Source: Sphingobacterium sp.
Lineage (GTDB): Bacteria; Bacteroidota; Bacteroidia; Sphingobacteriales; Sphingobacteriaceae
Assembly: GCA_030146225.1 (NCBI GenBank)
Contig: JASLCA010000104.1
Coordinates: 1 to 16,117, forward strand
Reading direction: 5' to 3'
Length of the DNA: 16,117 bases
The notes under the pieces: generated by a model
Seen by the model: only the letters and a program-made list of their open reading frames with translations
Databases searched by the model: none
What the model was told of the DNA's origin: nothing
Position numbers and translations under genes: made by a program
Shown here: one piece after another, positions 1 to 7,074 of the stretch
Layout: each line of letters starts with the position of its first letter
Numbering within the stretch: position 1 is the first letter of the stretch

Positions 1-68
1 TTTTGGTATTAGCTGATGCCAAAAAAGATATCTGCGATGACGATTTACAGTCATTAATGAAATCCTAA
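1..68 (+). CDS. leuA: 3' end of probable 2-isopropylmalate synthase (partial)
   Basis: An open frame beginning at base 3 runs to a TAA at 66-68 and encodes a tail reading VLADAKKDICDDDLQSLMKS. The pattern LAD-x-K-K-x-(I/V)-x-D-x-D-L-x-x-L-M is the end of the catalytic part of 2-isopropylmalate synthase, the first committed enzyme of leucine synthesis. The protein stops here, so it would be a short LeuA without the C-terminal leucine-binding regulatory domain; from memory, short forms of this kind occur in Bacteroidota. It lies 16 bases upstream of ilvA on the same strand, as expected of a branched-chain amino acid operon. Only about 21 codons are visible, so the call rests on this short motif plus context. 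Confidence 0.6.
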   Translation, partial: LVLADAKKDICDDDLQSLMKS

Positions 69-84
69 AGAGATTTACTTATAA

Positions 85-1332
85 ATGGACTTATCAACAC
101 TTAACATAGACTCGCAACAGGCAAGCCTGCGGATTAAAGAGATTATCAACCGTACGCCTTTGCAGTACAATATTCACCTTTCCGAAACCTACGGAGCGGA
201 GGTTTACTTAAAGCGCGAGGATTTACAGGTTGTACGTTCTTATAAATTACGGGGTGCCTACAATAAGATTATCAGCCTTAATGCGGATGAGCGTAGCCGC
301 GGGGTGACCTGTGCAAGTGCTGGGAATCATGCTCAAGGGGTTGCACTGTCCTGCAAGAAACTGGATATTAAGGGGGTTATCTTTATGCCAGGGCCTACGC
401 CAAGACAGAAGATTACCCAGACCGAGATGTGGGGCAATGGGAATATTGAAATCGTACTGACAGGAGACACCTTTGATGACTGTCAGCGTGCTGCCTTGGC
501 TTATACCAAGGAGCATAATATGACCTTTATTCCGCCTTTTGATGATGAAAAAATTATTGAGGGCCAAGGCTCTGTAGCGGTGGAAATCCTAGAGGACTTG
601 CCAGATCTGGATGCTGTCTTTATCCCAATTGGGGGAGGCGGACTATCTTCAGGGGTAAGTTATCACCTGAATAAGCATAAGCCTGATGTTAAACTTTATG
701 GGGTAGAACCAGAAGGTGCGCCCTCCATGTTAGCAGCCTTAAAGAATAATGGACCGATAGAACTGGAACATATCAATAAGTTTGTGGATGGGGCAGCAGT
801 GAAGAAGGTGGGCGCCTTAAACTATGCAATAAGTAGTCAGCTTCTGGACTCTGTGAAGGCAATACCTGAAGGAAAGATCTGTACAACTATTCTAGAACTC
901 TACAACAAGGATGCGATCGTGGTGGAACCCGCAGGAGCGCTCGCTGTGGCGGCCTTGGAATTTCATAAGGAGGAAATCAAGGGCAAGAAGGTTGTCTGTA
1001 TTATTTCCGGTGGAAACAATGATATTGACCGCATGAGTGAGATCAAAGAGATGTCTTTGCTCTATGAGGGCTTTAAACATTACTTTATTGTACGCTTTCC
1101 ACAGCGCCCTGGTGCTTTACGTCTACTGGTTACAGAGGTATTAGGTCCAAAAGATGATATTACACGCTTTGAATATATTAAGAAAACAGAGCGTGAAAGA
1201 GGCCCTGCCCTTATTGGGATAGAGCTCAACAATCCCAAGGATTACACCTCCTTGATTGAACGCCTCAAAGCTTATAAGTTTGACTTTATCGAAGTCAACA
1301 AAGATCAAACGCTCTTCGAGTATTTAGTCTAA
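85..1332 (+). CDS. ilvA: Threonine dehydratase (threonine ammonia-lyase), biosynthetic
   Basis: This cytoplasmic PLP enzyme deaminates threonine to 2-oxobutanoate, the first step of isoleucine synthesis. The 415-residue protein has the catalytic fold-type II domain with the Schiff-base lysine K54 in VRSYKLRGAYN, the substrate loop SAGNHAQG (78-85) and the phosphate-binding glycine loop GGGGLSSG (183-190). Residues from about 330 form a single ACT-like regulatory region (HYFIVRFPQRPGALR, then DDITRFEY). That architecture and length match the short IlvA type known from Bacillus, not the longer enterobacterial form with two ACT-like units. The start is the ATG at 85, and the product begins at the usual place for the family. 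There is no obvious Shine-Dalgarno sequence. It follows the leuA tail by 16 bases and is the last gene of its operon, because a terminator stem begins inside its stop codon. Confidence 0.96.
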   Translation: MDLSTLNIDSQQASLRIKEIINRTPLQYNIHLSETYGAEVYLKREDLQVVRSYKLRGAYNKIISLNADERSRGVTCASAGNHAQGVALSCKKLDIKGVIFMPGPTPRQKITQTEMWGNGNIEIVLTGDTFDDCQRAALAYTKEHNMTFIPPFDDEKIIEGQGSVAVEILEDLPDLDAVFIPIGGGGLSSGVSYHLNKHKPDVKLYGVEPEGAPSMLAALKNNGPIELEHINKFVDGAAVKKVGALNYAISSQLLDSVKAIPEGKICTTILELYNKDAIVVEPAGALAVAALEFHKEEIKGKKVVCIISGGNNDIDRMSEIKEMSLLYEGFKHYFIVRFPQRPGALRLLVTEVLGPKDDITRFEYIKKTERERGPALIGIELNNPKDYTSLIERLKAYKFDFIEVNKDQTLFEYLV

Positions 1333-1368
1333 AATAAAAAGATCCGCAGTTGCGGATCTTTTTATTTT
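1331..1368. terminator. Rho-independent terminator, probably bidirectional
   Basis: A perfect inverted repeat has its left arm at 1331-1347 and right arm at 1352-1368, around a four-base loop. The inner stem is GC-containing (GATCCGC/GCGGATC) and the outer part is A-rich on the left and T-rich on the right. Read from either strand it gives a stem followed by a T-rich tract. It starts within the ilvA stop codon and lies 109 bases past the stop of the convergent peptidase gene, so it could end both transcripts. Confidence 0.9.
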
Positions 1369-1370
1369 AA

Positions 1371-1454
1371 GTAATCAGTAATCAGTAACGAGTAATGAGT
1401 AACCAGTAATGAGTAACGAGTAACGAGTGATCAGTAATGAGTGATCAGTGACTA
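1371..1454. repeat. Tandem array of twelve degenerate heptamers (GTRAYSA)
   Basis: Twelve consecutive 7-base units fit GTRAYSA without a break in phase: GTAATCA twice, GTAACGA, GTAATGA, GTAACCA, GTAATGA, GTAACGA twice, GTGATCA, GTAATGA, GTGATCA and GTGACTA (the last has T at position 6). Positions 1, 2, 4 and 7 of the unit are invariant. Position 3 is A or G, position 5 T or C, and position 6 mostly C or G. A decayed thirteenth unit may follow at 1455-1461. All frames contain stops, so it is not coding. It lies directly after the terminator, between the 3' ends of convergent genes. Its function is unknown. Confidence 0.93.
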
Positions 1455-1476
1455 GTCATGCCTCACTAAAAGTTAG

Positions 1477-3873
1477 CTATTTCAAATATTTCTCCAAGAA
1501 TTGATCTTGTTCCCAAAGCATATGCATAATATTCTCCTCGGAGGCATAGCCATGTGATTCAAATGGCAATAAGACCATACGCACTGGAGCCCCTAGGTTC
1601 TTTAGCGCTTGAAAATACCGCTCCGTTTGTAAGGTAAAGGTACCTGGATTATTATCCGCTGCACCGTGAATCAACAACATCGGGGTCTTCATCTTATGGG
1701 CATTCATAAAAGGCGACATGGTATTGTATAGCTCAGGCACATCCCAGTAGTTACGTTGCTCGCTCTGGAAGCCGAATGGTGTCAAGGTACGGTTGTAGGC
1801 ACCTGAACGTGCTATACCCACTGCAAAGAGCTTAGAATGCGTCAAGAGATTGGCCGTCATAAACGCCCCATAGGAGTGCCCCCCAACCCCTACCTTACTG
1901 CGGTTGATATACCCCAGCTTGTCTACGGCATCAATTGCAGCCTCGGCATTGTCCACAAGTTGCTCAATAAAGGTATCATTAGGCTCTTGTGTGCCCTGTC
2001 CAATAATTGGGAATGCCGCATCATCCAATACTGCATAGCCCTTGGTTACCCAGTACACAAAGGAACCATAGGAAGGAGCAGTAAAGCTATTTGGATTCGC
2101 GCTAGTCTGTCCGGCAGTGGCCTGATCTTTAAACTCTCTGGGATAAGCCCAAATTAAAAGGGGTAACTTTTCCTTCTTATTCATATCATAACCAGCTGGC
2201 AGGTACAAGGTGCCTGACAGGTTCACCCCATCCTTGCGCTTGTACTGGATCAACTCCTTATGTACACCTGCTAATCCTTTAAATGGATTTTCAATAGCCG
2301 TCAGGGCCTCCGTCTTTCCGGATTTAATATTTTTCTTGTAGTAATTCGGATAAATAGCAGGCGCCTGTATAGAGACCAGGATATCTCCTTTAGCAATATC
2401 CAAAATCGAATTGATGGTTTCCTTGCGGTCCGTCAAATTCGAGGTATATAGTCTTTTCTTCTTTAAAGTTTTCAGGTCCAATTCTTCTACAAAAGGAAAC
2501 TGCCCATCTTTCGTAATCCCCTCTCCAACCCAGTAGGTCTTGTTGTTATTTACATACATCACAGCTGAACCAAAGGCATTGCGTTCCGTATGTACAGTCC
2601 CTGGATTGCTGTACAAATCTTGTTCATTGCGATCCCCAATCAACTTACTTTCTTTTGTTGTTGGGTTGAACAGGAATGTTTTCATATTACGGGTATCATA
2701 CCATCTGGAGAAAACCAAGGCATGATCCTGATCTCCCCAAGTAACACCAGCATACCGGTCTTGCAACTTTAAGAGAGAGACTGGAGGCGCTGTAAAGGGG
2801 GCATCCCAGGAGAATAGCTCATCCCTAAAATCCACCTTTTTGGCTGCGTCACCCTCGTCCAAGGCTTCTACAAAGACTAAAGATGCGGCCTTATCTCCAC
2901 GCCAATTAATGGAGCGCTTACCCTTGCGCGTAGAAGAAAATCCTTTTGGCATCACTTCAATTAAGGGCACCTCATTAATGGTCTTTATCTTTTCCCCCTG
3001 TAGATTATAAACCAAAGATTCTTGCGGGAAATTATTTAAAGGCACCACATAGGAAAAAGGTCTTTTAATCGTTGTTGTCAACAGATAATTGCCATCTGGT
3101 GAGAATGCAAACTGCGCATATATTGCAGCCCCTAAAAGTTTACGTTGACTTCCACTAAGGTCCGTTACATAAATTTCTGCTTGCGTAATGGTCTCAAAAT
3201 TAGCTTCATCCTGTGGATTTTTCAATAAATCTTGATAAGTACGGAGCTGTGAAACCTGTCCATCACTAGTAGAAACAATAGGCCCTGTAGGCAGGTCTTT
3301 ACTGCTGTCTATTAGCGGCTTACGATTGGCTGGCAATTTTGCAAGCAATAAGGACTGCCCATCCTTAAACCACTGGTATGGCGAGCCCATGCTCGCATTT
3401 AGGTCATCCTGAGAAATCTTAGTGGCCTGTGCAGATGCCAGGTCAATTAGCCACAATTCCAAGCCTTTGCTGGTGCTGTGGGTAAAGGCCATCTTCTTCG
3501 TGTCTGGCGAAAAACTAAGATTTGCGATTAGGGCTTGCTGGGGTAAGCCCTGCACTTGAATATCGGCAGCAGACCCAGCCTGTTTAATCTTTATATTATT
3601 AAGGTAGTTTGTGGTACTGGAGATATTGGTCACGGGATTAATCCGTAATCCAGCCAATTTCACCTCTGTCTGATTGAGTTCGGCCAAGCTTTTATAGGTC
3701 GGACGGTAGAGCGTTGCGATCCAAGACTTGTCTTGGCTAATCATAACAGCCGGGGGTCTTTCATAATCAGCGAGCTGCAGGATCTCTGCAGAAGGCTTCT
3801 GAAAGGCGATGTTTTCCTGCGCATAGGAAAAGCTCAGCAGCCCGACAAAAAGAATGCTAAAAGTAAGTTTCAT
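1477..3873 (-). CDS. Secreted S9-family serine peptidase (prolyl oligopeptidase superfamily, S9D-like)
   Basis: The 798-residue protein starts with a Sec signal peptide: MK, a hydrophobic stretch, then SYA-QEN, with cleavage near residue 18. It is therefore exported, probably to the periplasm. Residues of about 40-540 form the beta-propeller part, with recurring units such as FSPDTKKMAF and FSPDGNYLL. The C-terminal alpha/beta-hydrolase domain carries the catalytic triad: Ser667 in GGHSYGAFM, Asp740 in HGAADNN and His774 in FESHGYAS. The motif around residues 65-80 (ELNQTEVKLAGLRINP) resembles the start of glutamyl-endopeptidase-type S9D enzymes; this subfamily placement is from memory and less certain than the S9 call. 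The likely role is cleavage of oligopeptides for nutrition. It is a single gene, transcribed divergently from the nrd operon and convergently with ilvA. The 5' ATG at 3871-3873 opens directly into the signal peptide. Confidence 0.92.
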   Translation of the reverse strand: MKLTFSILFVGLLSFSYAQENIAFQKPSAEILQLADYERPPAVMISQDKSWIATLYRPTYKSLAELNQTEVKLAGLRINPVTNISSTTNYLNNIKIKQAGSAADIQVQGLPQQALIANLSFSPDTKKMAFTHSTSKGLELWLIDLASAQATKISQDDLNASMGSPYQWFKDGQSLLLAKLPANRKPLIDSSKDLPTGPIVSTSDGQVSQLRTYQDLLKNPQDEANFETITQAEIYVTDLSGSQRKLLGAAIYAQFAFSPDGNYLLTTTIKRPFSYVVPLNNFPQESLVYNLQGEKIKTINEVPLIEVMPKGFSSTRKGKRSINWRGDKAASLVFVEALDEGDAAKKVDFRDELFSWDAPFTAPPVSLLKLQDRYAGVTWGDQDHALVFSRWYDTRNMKTFLFNPTTKESKLIGDRNEQDLYSNPGTVHTERNAFGSAVMYVNNNKTYWVGEGITKDGQFPFVEELDLKTLKKKRLYTSNLTDRKETINSILDIAKGDILVSIQAPAIYPNYYKKNIKSGKTEALTAIENPFKGLAGVHKELIQYKRKDGVNLSGTLYLPAGYDMNKKEKLPLLIWAYPREFKDQATAGQTSANPNSFTAPSYGSFVYWVTKGYAVLDDAAFPIIGQGTQEPNDTFIEQLVDNAEAAIDAVDKLGYINRSKVGVGGHSYGAFMTANLLTHSKLFAVGIARSGAYNRTLTPFGFQSEQRNYWDVPELYNTMSPFMNAHKMKTPMLLIHGAADNNPGTFTLQTERYFQALKNLGAPVRMVLLPFESHGYASEENIMHMLWEQDQFLEKYLK

Positions 3874-4020
3874 AATGTTTGTTTTCCCGAATTTAATACT
3901 TATTTATGAGTAGGTCATGCGCATAACCAAAATGTTATAAACAGTAATAGGCTCAGGCACAGAATTTACAAAAAAATAGTCAAAATTGAGTCAGTTTTCT
4001 GTTAAAAATTGAGGCTAGTC

Positions 4021-4050
4021 TTGCTAAAAAAAATCTTCCAATCTTAGCAA
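4021..4050. promoter_or_regulatory. Dyad TTGCTAA-N16-TTAGCAA, possible operator
   Basis: Perfect 7-base arms TTGCTAA (4021-4027) and TTAGCAA (4044-4050) are separated by 16 bases. It sits about 150 bases from the peptidase start and about 235 from nrdH. With a weak stem and no T tract it is unlikely to be a terminator. A protein-binding site is possible but no regulator is identified. Confidence 0.35.
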
Positions 4051-4106
4051 AAATTCTGTTACCAAAGTTTTCAACACTCTTATCAACATCTGTGCTACAG
4101 CCGATT

Positions 4107-4160
4107 ACACTAAATAAACAGCAGGGAAGGCGGTTTATTGACCAGAATTAAGACTAGTGT
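4107..4160 (+). promoter_or_regulatory. Nested inverted repeat upstream of nrdH (leader fold or NrdR-like half-sites)
   Basis: Contiguous segments ACACTA (4107-4112) and AATAAAC (4113-4119) are complementary to TAGTGT (4155-4160) and GTTTATT (4133-4139) respectively. This gives an inner 7-base stem around a 13-base purine-rich loop, an asymmetric 15-base internal loop, and an outer 6-base stem. ACACTA and TAGTGT also equal the half-sites of the NrdR box consensus (ACAC-W-ATATAT-W-GTGT), but neither full 16-base box is well matched. It could be an RNA fold if transcription starts upstream, or a protein site. The complementarity is seen; the function is inferred. Confidence 0.4.
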
Positions 4161-4196
4161 GGAAAAGTATCATTAGTGCTACGGATTAAAATGTAG

Positions 4197-4204
4197 CATA
4201 TTTG
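4197..4204 (+). promoter_or_regulatory. Possible Bacteroidota -7 element (CATATTTG) for the nrd operon
   Basis: CATATTTG matches the Bacteroidota -7 consensus TAnnTTTG except at the first base. A start site near 4210 would give a leader of roughly 70 bases before nrdH. No good TTG -33 element lies at the expected distance (TTAG at 4173-4176 is the nearest), so this is a weak call. Confidence 0.25.
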
Positions 4205-4209
4205 TTAGG

Positions 4210-4232
4210 CTTGAGGTTCGGACCTCTTCAAG
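4210..4232 (+). other. Hairpin in the probable nrd leader
   Basis: CTTGAGGT (4210-4217), loop TCGG, then ACC (4222-4224), a three-base bulge and TCAAG (4228-4232) form an 8-pair hairpin. GAGGT/ACCTC is an alternative inner pairing. If transcription starts near 4210 this would be the 5' end of the mRNA, where such a hairpin could protect it. There is no T tract, so it is not a terminator. Confidence 0.4.
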
Positions 4233-4282
4233 ACGCTTGTTTTACTTCTATTGCGATAGACACAATTAAACTTCACAACATC

Positions 4283-4516
4283 ATGGCAAGAATCATTAAA
4301 TTTGAGAAAAATGACTGCGCTCCATGCGCACAGGTATCCGCTTACTTGGATAACAAAGGTATCGCTTATGAATCGATAAATCCTTTTGATCAGCCTGATT
4401 TGGCCGCTAAGTTTAAGATCAGAACAGTACCAACAGTTCTTGTGCTAGAGAATGAAGAAATACAGCAGCGTATTATCGGCTTCAAACCCGAAGAATTGGA
4501 GACAATAGCTTTGTAA
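4283..4516 (+). CDS. nrdH: NrdH-type glutaredoxin-like redoxin
   Basis: A 77-residue thioredoxin-fold protein, the probable electron donor that re-reduces the C-terminal cysteines of the class Ib ribonucleotide reductase. It carries the redox motif CAPC at residues 12-15, the cis-proline P50 in RTVPTV, and a GFKPEEL stretch near the end that resembles the conserved GFxPxxL of NrdH redoxins. NrdH proteins are usually 70-80 residues, so the length fits. I chose the ATG at 4283 because the frame can be extended upstream only to a TTG at 4202, and the extra 27 residues look nothing like a redoxin N-terminus. It is the first gene of the nrd operon, 30 bases before nrdI. The sequence alone cannot exclude a generic small thioredoxin, but the operon position supports NrdH. 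Confidence 0.85.
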   Translation: MARIIKFEKNDCAPCAQVSAYLDNKGIAYESINPFDQPDLAAKFKIRTVPTVLVLENEEIQQRIIGFKPEELETIAL

Positions 4517-4546
4517 TCATGTTTAACTAATAAAACACCCACAGAT

Positions 4547-4954
4547 ATGGTACATCTGTATTACGATTCCCGAACAGGCAATGTCCAACGCTTTATCAAC
4601 AAAGTAATTCAAATTACAGGTTGGCAAGCACATAAAATCGACAGCGATTTACAGCCAGAGGAAGCTGGACATTTAATTACCTACACAACAAATCTGGGTT
4701 GCGTTCCAGAAAAAACAGCCGCATTCATGAATACCTACGCATCCCAAATATTTTCTGTAACCTCAAGTGGCAACAGAAATTGGGGCCGGAACTTCGGCTT
4801 GGCAGCCGATAAGGTTTCTGAAATTTATGATATCTCCTTAGCCATGAAGTTTGAACTTTCGGGCACCATGGAGGATATCAATCAATTTATCGACATAATA
4901 AAAAACCAATACAATGATAGCAAACGAGGTAGCAAAAAACTGGATATTGCTTAA
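4547..4954 (+). CDS. nrdI: NrdI flavodoxin-like RNR activator
   Basis: NrdI is a small FMN protein that supplies the oxidant needed to assemble the dimanganese-tyrosyl radical cofactor of NrdF. The 135-residue product has the FMN phosphate loop DSRTGNVQRF (7-16), the segment LITYTTNLGCVPE (43-55), the conserved SSGNRNWGRNFG (73-84) around the flavin, and the terminal signature KFELSGTMED (101-110). Length and motif order agree with the family, and the Bacillus form is the closest I can recall. The 3' end overlaps the nrdE start by 41 bases in another frame, which suggests translational coupling. There is no clear Shine-Dalgarno sequence before the ATG. Confidence 0.96.
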   Translation: MVHLYYDSRTGNVQRFINKVIQITGWQAHKIDSDLQPEEAGHLITYTTNLGCVPEKTAAFMNTYASQIFSVTSSGNRNWGRNFGLAADKVSEIYDISLAMKFELSGTMEDINQFIDIIKNQYNDSKRGSKKLDIA

Positions 4955-7019
4955 CAACGAAATCATGATAAAACATGAGGACGAGTATAGCTTGCAAAAA
5001 GACAAAGAAGCTGTACGCGCCTATTTCTTGGAGCATGTAAACAAAAACACGGTTTTCTTTTATAACCTGAAAGAGAAAGTCGATTATTTAATCGAAAACG
5101 ATTATTATATAAACTACTACGAATGGTTTACATTCGAAGAGATGGAAGAGGTGTACGACTTTGTTCACGCTAAGAAGTTTAGATTTCAGTCCTTTATGGC
5201 TGCTTTCAAATTCTTCCAGAGCTATGCTTTACGCGATGATTCAGGTGAGAAATTCTTAGAGCGTTATGAAGACCGTGTGGTTTCTGTTGCCTTATTTTTA
5301 GCCCGTGAAGATGGTGTTAAAAAAGCCATAGAATACGCGGAAATCATGATCAATCAAGAATATCAGCCTGCTACCCCGACATTCTTGAACGCTGGTAAAA
5401 AACGTTCTGGTGAATTAGTTTCCTGTTTCTTAGATGAAATTGGGGACAATTTAAATGGTATTGGTTATGCCGTAGATTCTGCGATGAAGCTTTCTTCTAT
5501 TGGCGGCGGGGTATCCTTTAATATCTCCAAAATACGTGGTCGTGGCGAAGCGATCAAAGGTGTAGATGGCCGCGCTGGAGGTGTATTGCCGATTATGAAA
5601 ATTATGGAGGATACATTCTCTTATGCCAACCAATTGGGACAGCGTCCTGGTGCGGGAGCGGTATACCTGAATATCTTTCACTCGGATATCGAAGAATTCT
5701 TAGACTGTAAGAAGATCAACGTAGATGAGAAGGTACGTATTAAGTCGCTGTCTATCGGCATTATTGTTCCAGACAAGTTTATGGAACTAGCTGAAAAAGA
5801 CGAGGCTTGTTACTTGATCTACCCACATACTGTGATGCAGGAATATGGCATTCCATTGGATGAGATGGACATGGATGCGATGTATGATGAGTTAATCACC
5901 AATGCAAACGTTAAGAAAAAGAAAGTAAATGCCCGTCACCTTTTGGTGAAAATAGCACAAACGCAAAAAGAGTCTGGCTACCCTTATATCTTCTTTAAAG
6001 AAAACACCAACCGCGTACACGCTTTAAATGGCGTTGGACAGGTGAAGTTCTCTAACTTATGTACCGAAATTATGCAGGTATCTCAAGTTTCAGACATCAC
6101 CAGCTATGGTAAAGAAGATACAATCCGCTATGGTATCTCCTGTAACTTAGGTTCCTTAAACATTGCTACCGTTATGGAGAACAAACGTGTTAAGGAAACC
6201 GTTAAGACTGCGATGCGCGCTTTAACCGTAGTTACGGACATTACGGATATAGATATGGTGCCTTCTATTGCTAAGGCCAATAGAGAATTACATTCCGTAG
6301 GCTTAGGAGCAATGAACCTGCATGGTTACCTTGCGAAGAGCTTTATTATGTATGAATCTACAGAAGCTTTAGACTTTGCGAACACCTTCTTTATGATGAT
6401 GAACTACTACTCTTTGGAGGCTTCTATGGAGATTGCTAAAGAGCGTGGTCGTACCTTTACAGGCTTTGAGAAGTCTACCTATGCAGATGGAACGTATTTT
6501 GACGGCTATACCAGCAGAGAATACGCACCTACAACGGATAAAGTAAAGGAGCTTTTCGAAGGTGTATATATCCCTACAAGTGCAGACTGGGCTAACCTAA
6601 AAACACAGGTGGCTGAACACGGTATCTACCATGCTTACCGCATGGCTATTGCGCCAAACCAGTCTACTTCTTATATTATGAACGCAACAGCTTCTGTAAT
6701 GCCTATCGTAGACATTATTGAGGTGCGTGAATATGGAGATAGTACAACTTATTACCCAATGCCTTACTTGACCAACGACAATTACTTCTACTTTAAGTCG
6801 GCATATGATATGGATCAGTTTAAGGTATTGAAATTGATCTCCGTAATCCAACGCCACATTGACCAAGGTGTATCCACGATTCTACATACGAACTCTAAGG
6901 ATACCACGCGGGATTTAGCGAAGTATTACATCTATGCACACAAGTTAGGCTTGAAATCGCTGTACTATACACGTACGCGTAAGTCCAATATCGAAGAGTG
7001 TATCTCTTGTTCGGCTTAA
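4914..7019 (+). CDS. nrdE: Class Ib ribonucleoside-diphosphate reductase, large (catalytic) subunit
   Basis: NrdE reduces ribonucleoside diphosphates to deoxyribonucleotides in the cytoplasm. The 701-residue protein has no N-terminal ATP-cone, as expected for class Ib. Visible active-site residues are the redox pair C171 (GELVSCFL) and C410 (GISCNLGS), the catalytic N381/C383/E385 in SNLCTEI, the radical-transfer tyrosines Y684-Y685 (SLYYTRTR), and the C-terminal shuttle cysteines C696 and C699 (ECISCSA). I kept the ATG at 4914, inside nrdI, because the extra residues VAKNWILLNNEIMI closely match the N-terminus I recall for Bacillus subtilis NrdE (VPKWIQLNNEIMI), and the total of about 700 residues also agrees. 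A start at 4965 would drop this conserved stretch. It shares an operon with nrdI and nrdF; the gap to nrdF is 55 bases. Confidence 0.96.
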   Translation: MIANEVAKNWILLNNEIMIKHEDEYSLQKDKEAVRAYFLEHVNKNTVFFYNLKEKVDYLIENDYYINYYEWFTFEEMEEVYDFVHAKKFRFQSFMAAFKFFQSYALRDDSGEKFLERYEDRVVSVALFLAREDGVKKAIEYAEIMINQEYQPATPTFLNAGKKRSGELVSCFLDEIGDNLNGIGYAVDSAMKLSSIGGGVSFNISKIRGRGEAIKGVDGRAGGVLPIMKIMEDTFSYANQLGQRPGAGAVYLNIFHSDIEEFLDCKKINVDEKVRIKSLSIGIIVPDKFMELAEKDEACYLIYPHTVMQEYGIPLDEMDMDAMYDELITNANVKKKKVNARHLLVKIAQTQKESGYPYIFFKENTNRVHALNGVGQVKFSNLCTEIMQVSQVSDITSYGKEDTIRYGISCNLGSLNIATVMENKRVKETVKTAMRALTVVTDITDIDMVPSIAKANRELHSVGLGAMNLHGYLAKSFIMYESTEALDFANTFFMMMNYYSLEASMEIAKERGRTFTGFEKSTYADGTYFDGYTSREYAPTTDKVKELFEGVYIPTSADWANLKTQVAEHGIYHAYRMAIAPNQSTSYIMNATASVMPIVDIIEVREYGDSTTYYPMPYLTNDNYFYFKSAYDMDQFKVLKLISVIQRHIDQGVSTILHTNSKDTTRDLAKYYIYAHKLGLKSLYYTRTRKSNIEECISCSA

Positions 7020-7074
7020 GCCCTACTAGCATACACAAGCGGTTTTTGAATTTGTACTTTTTATTAAAACAACA

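Larger units (their letters stand above)
3874..4282. other. Divergent intergenic region between peptidase gene and nrd operon
   Basis: This 409-base AT-rich region has no believable gene. An open frame from a TTG at 4202 reads into nrdH, but the added residues have no family match. The region holds a dyad at 4021-4050, a nested long-range inverted repeat at 4107-4160, a possible -7 element at 4197-4204 and a compact hairpin at 4210-4232, each listed separately. No convincing promoter for the leftward peptidase gene was seen. Confidence 0.7.

Noticed and set aside
247..567. Minus-strand open frame inside ilvA, and similar frames inside nrdE, susC and the GMC gene
   Set aside because: They lie fully inside well-supported genes in other frames, show no recognisable domains and have no independent context.
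1371..1454. CRISPR array
   Set aside because: The units are 7 bases with no spacers and no cas genes nearby; it is a simple tandem repeat.
4068..4088. DnaA-box-like sites TTTTCAACA and TTATCAACA upstream of nrdH
   Set aside because: They differ from TTATCCACA by one or two bases in an AT-rich region; chance matches are expected, and there is no other sign of DnaA control or an origin.
4202..4282. Longer nrdH starting at the TTG at 4202
   Set aside because: The 27 added residues do not resemble a redoxin N-terminus, overlap a leader hairpin and begin with a TTG, whereas the ATG at 4283 gives a normal 77-residue NrdH.
4081..4282. Riboswitch (cobalamin class) in the nrd leader
   Set aside because: A purine-rich GGGAA and a downstream stem recall the class superficially, but the B12-box and conserved core segments are missing.
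4965..7019. nrdE starting at the ATG at 4965, avoiding overlap with nrdI
   Set aside because: It would remove VAKNWILLNNEIMI, which matches the N-terminus of Bacillus NrdE as I recall it; the overlap is more likely real.
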